Below, piece after piece: positions 38,312 through 50,300 of a stretch of 64,000 nt of DNA; the first letter of the stretch is position 1; each line of letters begins with the position of its first letter. The DNA comes from Triplophysa rosa. Lineage: Eukaryota; Chordata; Actinopteri; Cypriniformes; Nemacheilidae. Under the pieces are notes generated by a model that worked only from the letters and a program-made list of their open reading frames with translations, was not told where the DNA came from and made no database searches. Made by a program: the position numbers and the translations under genes. The stretch lies in NCBI RefSeq assembly GCF_024868665.1, contig NC_079912.1:14752165-14816164 (forward strand). The letters run 5' to 3'.

Positions 38312-41300
38312 CGTGCGTTATGTAATGTTGAAGGGCTGTAATCCGTGCTCTATTTTAAGAGATTTCATTATAGACAGTGACTTCTCTCTGCTCTTGAAGG
38401 CGGCTCACATCACTAGGTAGTTAACTCTCTAATCCTTTCATGCAGCGCTCCTGATTCATTCCTAACGTAATGCGTTCGTTTCATTTAATCACCTGTCCTT
38501 TCAAATCCATAAAGGTTTTCTTGACCTCACGTCTGTGGGATCATAGCGTCCGACACTGTGCTCTATGTTCAACGCTTTGAAGTGTTCATCGCGGGTCAGG
38601 CATCTGCTTTTAATGTTATACTGAGTCAACCGATTCTTTCATTCAGTCTCTTATCATTCATTTACCCTCATGTCATTTCAAACCTGTATGACTTTCTTTC
38701 TTCTGAAGAACACGAAAGAAGATATTTTGAGGAATGTTGGTAACCAAACAACACTATCCCCAATTGACTTGTACTGTATGGACACAAAACCACCGAGACA
38801 TTTCTCAAAATATCTTTTTTTTGTGATTCACTGTAGAAAGAGTCATGTCTCTGTTTGTCACGGTTTGAAGAACTCTAAATCAAGTGTTTGACATTTTCTT
38901 TCCAGGTCCTCCAGATAAACTTCTTCAGCCCACGAAACCTCTACCCACGGTCCCACCCGCCCGCTCGCACCCTCCCGTAGATCCACGCAAACACGACAGA
39001 CAGACTCGGCCCCCGCGAATACCGACCGGCGACAAACCGATGAACCCGAATGCTATACCAGACATCTGCGACGGTGGCTTCAACACGCTAGCCATCTTGA
39101 GAAGAGAGATGTTTGTGTTTAAGGTAAGATAAGAGTTTCTTATACTTCTGTGGAATTTCATTTAGTTTAACTGGATTATTAAAAGGCAGATTTTTGCAAA
39201 GAGAATTCTTCTGAAACAATAGAAAGGCTAAGTTCTTCACCATCAACATCTCTCTGAGTCACGGTTCTTCTGTCGCTATGTGTGAAAAGAGCTAATTTCA
39301 AGCATTTGTCTTTCTTTAACTGAGATCTGGCGGTCTCAGCTGACAGAAAACACGTATGTGGCGGCCGCAGGAATAACTTATTTCAGCCAGCGTTCCACCA
39401 CCCTCTGTGTGCCTGTTCTTCTTTTGTTCTCTAAGTGGGCTGTGTGCCATTGAGCTTTTCTTGGATAGCTGAACTTGAAAGTCTCCATCAGTGAGCTCTC
39501 GGGGTGACTGTGATTTCAGACTGCGTAGAACGAAATATTTGAAATTAGTGTTTGGATGACAAGGTGTGAGGTGTTTTGTTTCCGATTAAGATTTGAAGAC
39601 GCCTTTGAGACCTCTCAAAATGGATAAGGATGACTTTATTTGAATAGGGACAATACACAAAAAGATGATTTCAGTGAAAAATCAATCCTACAATTTCCAG
39701 CTGCTGTACGCCTGCCTTATCATTTTTATAGAATAGAGATGGTGCCTTATTGTGCAAACGTTAAAAAGAAATTATGACAAATTTTTAACATTGGTTAAAC
39801 TTGCCGTATGCCATTTTGTTTAAATATGACAATCCATGACAAATCCATTTATGCATTGTTTCTATTTTTTGTGTTAAAAGATCACGTTTCAGTCCAAATT
39901 GTGATACAATGCGAGATGCAGGGCAGAATACGTAATGGTTCATATACACACCAATGTGTGCAAACTGTGCAAACATCTAAGATCTACCAAACAAATGACT
40001 TGGCCTACTTATAGATTCCAGTTCCTGTTAGATTTCCATAAGAAAAGTATTTTAACATAAAGTACATGTATCATAAGCAAGGTCGTATGCTATCGAAGTG
40101 TTTGCCATGGAAAAAAACAGCTACAGCGACAAAAGTGTGTTGTGCAAGATGAACCGCGACAGAAAGTGACTTGTGGAAATGTTGTTAATAGTGGTTGAAA
40201 CCCCCTAAACCTCGTTTAAATCACACATTTAGTCATTTAGCAGATGCTTTTATCCAAAGCGACTTACAAAGGAGGTAAACAATGGAAGCAATTGGCACAA
40301 CATAAGGACATAAGGAAGCATAAGCGCAGTAAAACTGGTCTTATATAGCCTACCACAGTATACAAAGCTAAGGTTTTATATATATATATATACTGTATAT
40401 ATATATATATTTTTAAGGATAGAAAGAGTAGAAAAGAGTCTAACTAATCGGTCAGGTGCTGACAGAAGAGATGTGTTTTCAGCCGATTCTTAAAGATGGC
40501 TACAGAATCTGCTGATCTTGTAGCAGCGGACAGATCATTCCACAGATGTGGAACAGATCCAGAGAAGGTACGTAATAATGATTTTTTCCCTTTTTGGGAT
40601 GGCACTACAAGACGTCGTTCGTCTGAGAACAGGACAAGCCTTCAGGAGATGTACACAGATTGTACGCAGAGTGAGTCTCGGTGTGTGTCTGTGAATTAGA
40701 GCACATCAACCGTAGCTCACGTCCCTGAGGGCCAGAACAGAGATTTACTCTGCTTTCACTCAACACGCAGCCAGTGTGTTTGTGTATATGTTTCAGGTTT
40801 AAAAATAGATAGGATTCATTCGTCAAACATCGTTTTTTATTCTTTAAAAAAAAACAGATTCCACCTGACGTTTAGATTTATTTCAGTTGAAGAGAGGGTT
40901 TTCGCTCGAGCTCTAATCGTGTCACTCGGCTTCCAATCCCCCGTTTCCCAGCAGATGTCTTCGGGAAAGCAAAATCTATCTTGAACGGTGTAACATTTCC
41001 CTCTTCTCTCACTCTCTTTCTCTCTCGCTCGCCCGCCCTACACTGGAGTAGTCTATCAGCGTAGCTAGACAATAACACAAACGCATTTCCACACCGTAAA
41101 ACTCTGAAAGTCTAAGCTAAGCTCAAGGGTGTATCCGTGGAAACGTCTGTGCCAGCTCTCTCACCTCAGGGATGCAGACGTGAGATATGACTGGCCGAAA
41201 GATGATGGGTGAGATGGTGTCACAACCGGAGAGAGTCATGATCTACAGGGAAGTTTAATACGAGATTTATTCATAACACACAGCTCAAAGATATAGGTTG

Positions 41301-44300
41301 TGTGTTTTATTTGACCAGTGCTGTTCTCTGTTGTGTTGTGTACCAATGAATCAAACTCTGCAGAGCTGAATTTTGTTGTTTTAAAGTGATCTTGTCAACA
41401 TAAAGAGACAATTAAGAAATCACTCTAACATTTTGTTTTTCTGAATTTGCTATTTTTAGGTAGATGTTAAAGGGATGCTTCCCAAAAATGAAAATTCTGG
41501 CACCCTTTACTCGCCATCAAACCTGTATTTAAGACTTGGTCGTCTGGGAAAGATTATTTGGAAGAATGTTTGTAACCAAACAGTTCTGGGGCACTATTGA
41601 CTTCTATAGTATCCAGCATTGGGTTAAAAATAACCCAGCATTGGATCATTTCAGCCCAGCAGTGTCCTGTCCAGTATTTACCCAGGATGGGTGAAAAACA
41701 ACCCAGCTCTTTTTAGAGTGCATGATAGTCAATAGTGCCCCAGAACTGTTTAGTTTTCCACATTCTTCAAAATATCTTCTTTTGTGTTCAACAGAACCAA
41801 GAATTTCATATAGTTTTGGAACAACTTGAGGGTGAGTAGATGAAGGCAGAATTTTCAGTTTTGGGTGAACTGTCCCTTTAAGGAAAATGATCTTTTTTGT
41901 TTCATACTGTAAACTAGTGACAATATTTCTTCCAAATTACAATGTTGTTTTTGGTTAACATTTGTTTGCAGACATTTTAAACGGGACAAACTGGTCAAAA
42001 TAACAAAATGTGCAATGATTGCATGTTTAAACAACACAATACTACTGTTTTTAGGAACAGTTGAATACATGATGGAATAAGCCAGATTTTTTCACAACTT
42101 TCATGCATGTTTGCATTCTCTCAGTCTTTCACTTTGCTGTTGGGTGACTTGGTCATTCCTGAGGTTTGTTTTCCGTCTTGCTCTAGTTTTTTTAGATGAG
42201 AGTTTTTAGTGTAAAGGTAATTGATTGAAGTTTGAAGTTATAGCTGCACTCAGTTACATTATGCCATTACTGTTTTCCCTGCTTATAACATTGCTCTTTT
42301 GTCTGATATCGATCACAAAATAAGACAAAATTAGACCTAAACAGTTTCAACAAATGAAATTCCTAAATCACAACTAATAAGCTCTCCCTATTTTTCATAA
42401 ACATTTACTCAGTAACCTTTAATCAAAGTCACTGAGTGCAGCTGTGACACGTCAGAGGAGATCTGGCCCTCCTGGCTGAGACTGGTTTCTCCCGAGGTTT
42501 ATTTCTCCATTTATTTATCATTGGGGTTTGGGTTCCTCGCCACAGGGCAGTGTTGGCTTGCTCACCGGAAGACTGCTGATATTAGATATTATTTATTAGA
42601 ATGATCTTGCTTGGTCTATAAACACCATGCACTGTGCTGTGTTTTACCTTCTCTGTGTTTTTCTGTTTTTCTCCTGTAAAGCTGCTTTGGAACAATGCAC
42701 ATTGTGAAAAGCGCTATATAAAAAATCAAATTGAAATAAATAGAATTAAAACACTGAAAAGATAATGCAAAAACTAATTCAGTACAGTGAATGAACTTGA
42801 CTGTCCTAATGAATTATCTGTCTGTATTAACACACAGCTGTAGTACTTTTGTTCTGTGAGCGTCTGGCTTTGAGCTTCTTCTGTGATGCTGTTGGCAAAA
42901 AGTTAAACCTGCTTGTGCTGAATGTTCATTTAAGCCGGAGCTCAGAGGGAAGTCTGCAGCCAGAAGGGGGCTCACAGATTTATGACACTAAGGACGGGAT
43001 GCTTCTAGAGGAGATGATGAGACTTTCACTGAGTAGTATTTTAATAATAGTTTGCCTGGAAAGTAAAATTAATTTGCTTGCATAACAAAATGCTGTCTGA
43101 ACACAAATGATATTTCTAAGTTTATCTGTAAAACAGAACTGATTTTCAGGAGTTGAATCATTTTTCTCAGTCATGTTATATAAATGAAAATGGGACAAAC
43201 TGGCAAAAATAACAGAAGATGCAATGTTTGCAGAGTACTACAAAGAAAACAATGCTAATGTTTTACATGTACGTTAGAATCAGTTAAAAAATGAATATAT
43301 TATGGAATAACTCAGATTTTTTACATATTTGGTGTACAGTATATACATATGGGGGGAAAATCGAGGTTATCACATAAAAAATAATTTTGAACTTATATGT
43401 TGAAATAGCCTATTCATGTTGTATTGCTTGAAAGTGAATAGGAACTTGTTTTCTTTGCCGTATTTAAGGTCTGAAAAAATACAGAGCATCTTTTCTGTTA
43501 TTTTGACCTGTTTCATTTTCTGCAAATAAATGCAAATAGAAACAATATTTTTATTTAAAATGTGGAAAAAATATTTTCAGTAGTTCACAGAATGAAACAA
43601 AAATGTTCATTTTACCTCATAACTATTAATGGTAAATTCAGAGAGAGAGAGAGAGAGAGAGAGACCATGCTGAGTGTATGAGGTTCAGCTCAGTTATATG
43701 ACAGTTGACTGTAACAACCGGCCAATACTAAAGAGAAGGATGCTCGTGTGAAGATGGAGGAGTGATGAGATGAAAGAAACATGAACAGTATGGTGCTGGA
43801 CAGGTTGAGAGCTTGCTGCTGGGAGATCAGGCTCGATTTCTCTCTGATACCCTGTCTGTAGATCATTCACAGGACTGTAAAACTCTCCTCACACGACTGA
43901 ACAGAGCAGATCTGTAACTGGACCAAACAGCATTTCTAACTGACAAACTCTACTACCTACATGCATTAACAAAGTGAGATAGAAGACAGAGGCACAATGA
44001 CTATTTATAGTTTTGTATTTGGAATTCGGAAGAAATGTTGTCTATAGTTTACAGAATAAAACTGATCAAATTATCATTTTACTTAAAGCGATATATCAAA
44101 GGCAAAGCAAAATTTCCCCATGTTATACTCACCCTCAAGGCATCCTGACTGAATATGACTTTCTTCTTGAAGAATAATGCAGTCAGAGTTATAATACCAC
44201 GTATCATTTTTCTCCCATTCTACCGAAGAATTCGAATGGGATTCTACCGAATGGGAGTGAATGGGGGGCAATTTTTTGAAGCTCCAAAAAGTGCATCCAT

Positions 44301-47300
44301 TGATCAAAGAACGGCTCGACACGGCTCTGTGGTCTTAACACAGGTCGTCTCAGATCGAATCGATGCGTTTGTTTAAGAGAAACATCCATATTGACAGTGC
44401 TATTAACGTTGTCATGTTTTTTCGGCAAATGACGGTGAGGAATACGGTATCCTATTGGGTCAAAACGAAAAATGCCGCGTTCGTCACCGGAACTTATGAC
44501 ACGCCTGCGTCATTTGCCCGAAAAACAAGCCTCATGTTCACGCGCAGCCGAGGGATAACGGAAGCTAGACATCAACGTTAATAGCACTCTCAATATGGAT
44601 ATTTCTCAAACGCATCGATTCGCTTCAGAAGACCTTTGTTAAGACCACCGAGCCGTGTTGAGCCATTCTTTAATGGATGGATGCACTTTTTGGAGCTTCA
44701 AAAAGTCAACACCCATTCACTCCCATTCTACCACTTAAATGACACGTTGTATTATAACTCCGACTACTGCATTATTCTTCAAGAAGAAAATCATATTCAG
44801 TCAGGATGCCTTGAGTAAAACATGGGGAAATTTTGTTTTGCCTGTGAAATATCGCTTTAAACATACACCCATAAATAGTAAATTCAGAAAAACTGAAAAT
44901 AATTTTAGAGTGGTCTCTTCATTTTTACGATAACTGTATATGTAGCTATGTACTGTATGTATACATATATACATAAGCAAGACTTCTGAAGCTATATGCC
45001 TTCTTCGTGAGAAGCAGACTCGGTATTAAGTTCACTTAAATTCACAGAAAACCTTCCTCGTCTGCTCTCAAATCTCGTTCGAGTCTCATTGAGTCTGTCT
45101 GGAGGGAGGGTCGCTCTGTCACAGCTCTGTAATACTCCAGACTCCCTGTCAGCTTAGCACCACCCACATGAAACTGTTTTTAGGTTTTTGCTAGAAAAAA
45201 ACATTTTCATACCACTAGATGTACTAAACCTCTGACCTCGATAACCAGACAGCCTGCGTCTTCATTTCTCCAACTCTACTGATGCTCTCTGTCCTCTAAC
45301 GCTATATTTAACACTTCACACCTTCATGTTCTTCGGCTAAATTTGAGATTTTTAAAAACAGTTCACCTTGTACCAGATAACGATTCTCTATAGTTTCGTC
45401 GCAGCCTCCGAGGTAGTCTGTTAAACCGGAGTCTGTGGGTCATGAAAGGTCGTTTTTCCTTCCAGAGTAAAATAGTCCAGCGTTTAGTGTGACGTGTCCC
45501 GTTGTTGTCATTTCTTGCTCCGGCTGAACGCATACACAACAGACTCTCAGAATCCGACGATAATGAAATGCAGATGATTGTGGAGCATCCAGCGAACAGA
45601 CGGTTTGCTGTTTGTGTAAAGGTCACTGTTGACTGTCTGGGCTTCCCTGTAATTAAACAGCGCCCGTACAATGTGTTTGCCTTTCTTACTGAAGAAAGAC
45701 CTGCGAAGGATGGATGAGGGAGAGGAGAATGTGAAATAGGAGGAAGAAGATCTCAAAAGTGACAATCTTTATCTTTTAGCGCAATGTTTTCAGGGCAGTA
45801 TGGGTTCAGCAAACTGTAACATTTTTTATTATTACTTTAAAAAAGCAAAATGTATTTAAAGTATGTACAGATAAACAGTCTGTCGGCTTTTTGCGGTTGC
45901 AGTGTAGCAACTTACCACGATAATATAGAATGTGCAGTCACAGCGTTTCATACCCTTCTCGTCCAACAAGTCAGAAATGTTCATTTTTATGGGTTGCTTA
46001 AGGCGTTTCAATGCAGAACAGCAATAGCAAGTTATTTTTGAGAGAGATGTGTGTAAGGTTATATATTTCTAAGAATATTAAACAGTAGCGTGAGGACTTT
46101 TGTCAGCAGTATTCGTTTTATTCAAGTAGAAGTATCAAAGGAACGGCGCAGAATCTTTAGAATGATGTTTCTGTAATCGAGTACAAAACGCTGTCAGGGT
46201 GGAAATGGGCTGAATTTGCATAGCTCTCCCGCTGAAAACGTGCCAGCCGTGTTTCTTATTGCAAGACAAAATGAAAGAGGCCGTCCGTTTTAGAGATTGA
46301 TGGTCAAATGACATTTTTCTTCAATTTGCTACAAAAGATTAGTCGGGAGAAGCAGTTCTGTGGCAGGAGAACAATGAAGGCGTTTTCATTGCTGAACCAT
46401 ATGCTATTCTGAAGCTTGATGCTGCAGATGAAACAGACTCATGGTGCCGAGTTAAGTATTTCAAAACTTTATAAAACTAACGTGTGGGCAAAAGGAAGAT
46501 ACAGGTATTCACCTTATGTTCCAGAAAGTTGCTCTGGGCCTTTGACCCACATGTGCTTCTTTTTGAAGGAATATCTTGATGGAATATCTTGAGTAGACAA
46601 ATGCCACAAATGCTTCAGACATGGTTACTTTTAAAAAGCTGTAAATGTATTAACTGTTCATATAAACAACAAAATTGGTGTGGATCATAATAAGTTTATC
46701 ATTGGGCTTTATTATATCTCTAAAAAGGAATTCTCCAAGTTTGCCTACAGCGTATCTATTGTTTACAAGACATAGCCGCAAAGCAAATCTTTAAAGACTG
46801 TTAAAGGGATAGTTCATCCAAAAATGAAAAATCTGTCATCATTACTCACCCTCAGGTTGTTTCAAACCTGTATACATTTCTTTGTTCCAATGAACACAGA
46901 GAAATATATTTGGAAGAATGTTTTCAGTTCTGGGACATCATCCACTACCATAGCAGGAAAATAATGTGTATTTTTTTGTTCTGTTGAACACATAATGAGA
47001 TATTTTGAAGAATTTAGGAAAGAAAGAGTTCTCAGGCACCTTTGACTATTTAATTCTTCCTACTATGGTAGTCAATGATGTCCCGAAACTGAAAATTACA
47101 AACATTTTTCCAAATATCTTTCTCTGTGTTCATTGGAACAAAGTCATTTATATAGGTATGATATTACATAAGGGTGAGTAAATGATGACAGAATTTAAAT
47201 TTTTGGGTGAACTATCCCTTTAACCACTCTGTCTTCACGCATCAAAAAACAAAGATGCAGGGTATTATGGATATTATGGATATGCCGTGAAACTGTTTCT

Positions 47301-50300
47301 CTACTCTTTCTCTGAGTTGATGTGCCGAGTTTTTTTTTCGTTCTCTGTGTGCAGGACCATTGGTTTTGGAGGGTCAGGGATAACACCGTGATGCCAGGTT
47401 ACCCCATGCTCATCAATGTCTTCTGGAGGGGTTTACCACCCAGGATTGATGCTGTGTATGAGAACAGCGAGGGCAAATTTGTCTTCTTCAAAGGTAAGAC
47501 TGGTCAACATCAGATTACCAAAGCGTCTGTCAGGGCAGTATTTGTTTAAACTGGAGTGATCGTTTGTGTTTCGAGATACTGAGGAATGTGATGAAACTTT
47601 CTGCTGAGAAGATGTATGTGTATGTGAATTGGCGGCTTCAGTTTCAGGATGTTTAAAGTTTATTTGTTGAATATATTGTATGGGAGACTGTGTGAGCATC
47701 ATGTGAGTTTTTTTCTAAGCAAATCTCTGTGTACCACTGTTAACCAAAAATGGAAAACATTTCCTTATTTATTCACTTTCTTTTATTCTTTAAGACTCTA
47801 TAACCTATTACACGATACATTTCAAAATACATTTCGTCCTGAATGTTGTGTTAAGATGAAAGGTTTGGTACATTTTTACTTTGCGAATAACATAATAAAG
47901 AATAAACATCTTAGTTTAATAATCTAGGACATATCAGACCTGTATTTAGAGTTTTTCTTTTAATTGTATCCTTCTCAGGGGATGAGAGAGATGAAAATAT
48001 CTTAAATGGGGTAGAAAAGGTTGAGCCAATTGAGATAATGATAACAAAAAACACACAACAAACACACAGTTTTGTTCCTCAACATCTAGAAAAACAGTCT
48101 CTTGTGTTCAGAGAGCTTAATGAATCTTTTAAGTCCACCATGCCTTTCATTTTCATTATTTATTTGCTTGCACACCTCACGACACTAGTATCAGATCAGA
48201 GACTACAGTGGGAATGAATTGTGTATATATTGAACCAGGAACAATCGCATGTTGAGTCATTTATTCATCCTCATGTCGATCAAAACCTACACATGACTCT
48301 TTTTTTCTGTGGAACACAAAAGAAGATATTTTGAGAAATGTGGTTTTGTGTCCATACAATGGAAGTCAATGGGGGTCAGTGTTGTTTGGTTACCAACGTT
48401 CTTCAAAATATCTTCTTTTGTGTTCTGCAGAGGAAAGAAACGCAAACAGGTTTGAAATGACACGAGCGTGAGTAAATGAAAGAATTGTTTATTTTTGGGT
48501 GTAAAAAAAGGAAAGCAGCAAGTAGCTCCGGGGGTCTACGGCTGTATCCCCGCTGTTTACCCTTTGCCCGGTTGGCCAGGGCTGTTTGGCACAGAGAGAG
48601 TTTGACCCCGCTGAGAGGACCATGAGAACGACTCGCGTGATGTGACAGGCATTTCCTTTTCCAGAGGAAATATGATGGACCTGTCCTCCGCTGACCCCTC
48701 AGACTCCAAACAAACCGTGTCAACCCTTTTAACCCTGTATGCTGTCGACATCACAGAGCGTTTACTGAGCCCCTCAGGTCAGAAGAGGCACTTAAACACA
48801 TCTTAAAGTGACGGTATTAACATGTCAGGTCTGAGTAACTGTGGCAGATGGACTGCCAAAGGCTGGTCATGCTAATTAAAAGCAAATAGGAAGTGGTCGA
48901 GGTGTGAAATTGATTGTTTGTCTTAGCTGAAATGGACATTTATCATGAAATGATGTCAATTTTGGGAATTCGGTATCACTTACTTCAGTGTCGGATTATC
49001 AGCGATGCTGTGAAATTTTTCCCATAAAAGATATTCTTTTTTAAACTGTATACATATGTGCTAGTGGTTTAATATTGAATATTTATTAGGGCTCCAAAAT
49101 ATATTAAAAGATATCACAAATATGCATATCGCATAGCCAGAGTTATTATAGTTTTGTTTTATTGTAGTTTTATTAATATTCTGAATGAGCTTTTATTTTA
49201 GTGCTTATGTGCTTTTGTCGGTTATTACTTATTTGTTTATTTTCATTTTGCTATATATGATTATATGAGTTTTTATTTATGTTTAACGAAAATATATTTC
49301 TGTTTATTCCTAAGGCAACATTTCTCATTTTTGTTTATTTTAAGATTTTAAAATATTTAGGTCAATATTTGATTTGATTTCAATAAACAGAAATATTTTA
49401 ATAGTTGAAGTTTTAGTCAACTATAACCTTGACAATAACAGAAAGATTTTAATACCTCAAAAAGTTACGTATAGTTATAGGTCAATGCAGATAGCAGAGA
49501 GATGGGAAGAGGCATGCTTTCTTTTCTCAGAGAAATGTGAAACATGTTTATTATATATTTTCAGTTGTTTTTTATTTTTGGCAACATTTATTTTAATATA
49601 ATTCATATAGACTTTACAAATTTTAGGCATTATCGTATTGCATATCACATTATTTGGAAAGTCGTGGCATATCTCATTTTTCTTAAATATCATTAGAAAA
49701 TATTCGAATAAATCAGAAAAAAGTCATTACAAATATGTATATGCTATTAAATTACTCAAAAAAACACTTTTTGGAGAAAACCTAACTACAAATGTTTTAG
49801 TTGCATATTAAGCTGATGAGAAAGATTAAAAGAAGACACTAACTTAATCATAACACTTTTGTACTCACTAGTCACACAACATTAGTCTAATGACCCAGAC
49901 TTAATGGCCAAACAAGAAACGCATTAAAATCCTCACGATATCCATAGTGTTGCTTAATTTAAATGCGCCTAAAACCATTGTGAATAGATGTGAAAACGTG
50001 ATGTATTGTCCAGCCTGGGATGAACAACAGATGAACAGAAAGTCAGAGAGAATTTATCAACCTCATTCACATTTTCTTCTTTTCACCATCTAAATCTGAA
50101 CATTAAAATGATTTCCTCTTGTGTCTATTCTAGGGAGGCAGTTCTGGGTGTTCAAGGACACAATGCTACAGCCTGGCTACCCCCAGGACATCTCAATGTT
50201 TGGAAACGGCATGCCAGAGCAGAGCATAGAGACAGCCGTCTGGTGGGAAGATGTGGCAAAGACTTACTTCTTTAAAGGAGACAGGTATGTGCACAGCATG

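Larger units (their letters stand above)
36813..38905 (+). other. mmp16: Intron 5 (2093 bp)
   Basis: It contains a foldback MITE (37128-37352), a TC/TG microsatellite (38278-38318) and a truncated family M copy ending about 36 bp before the exon 6 acceptor. The rest shows nothing I recognise. Confidence 0.85.
39124..47354 (+). other. mmp16: Intron 6 (8231 bp)
   Basis: It holds a composite repeat (40223-40640), a nested family M copy (41466-41882), an L2-like 3' end (42435-42735), a (GA)n run, a 778-bp palindrome (44083-44860) and a family M copy (46803-47222) ending 132 bp before exon 7. The 45.0-46.8 kb part looks like unique sequence with no exon. Confidence 0.85.
47494..50133 (+). other. 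mmp16: Intron 7 (2640 bp)
   Basis: It contains a family M copy (48240-48500) and an AT-rich possible hAT-like element (about 49088-50016). The segment at 48500-48900 is GC-richer unique sequence. No exon is seen. Confidence 0.8.

Noticed and set aside
44083..44860. Pair of open frames on both strands
   Set aside because: They mirror each other because the element is a palindrome.
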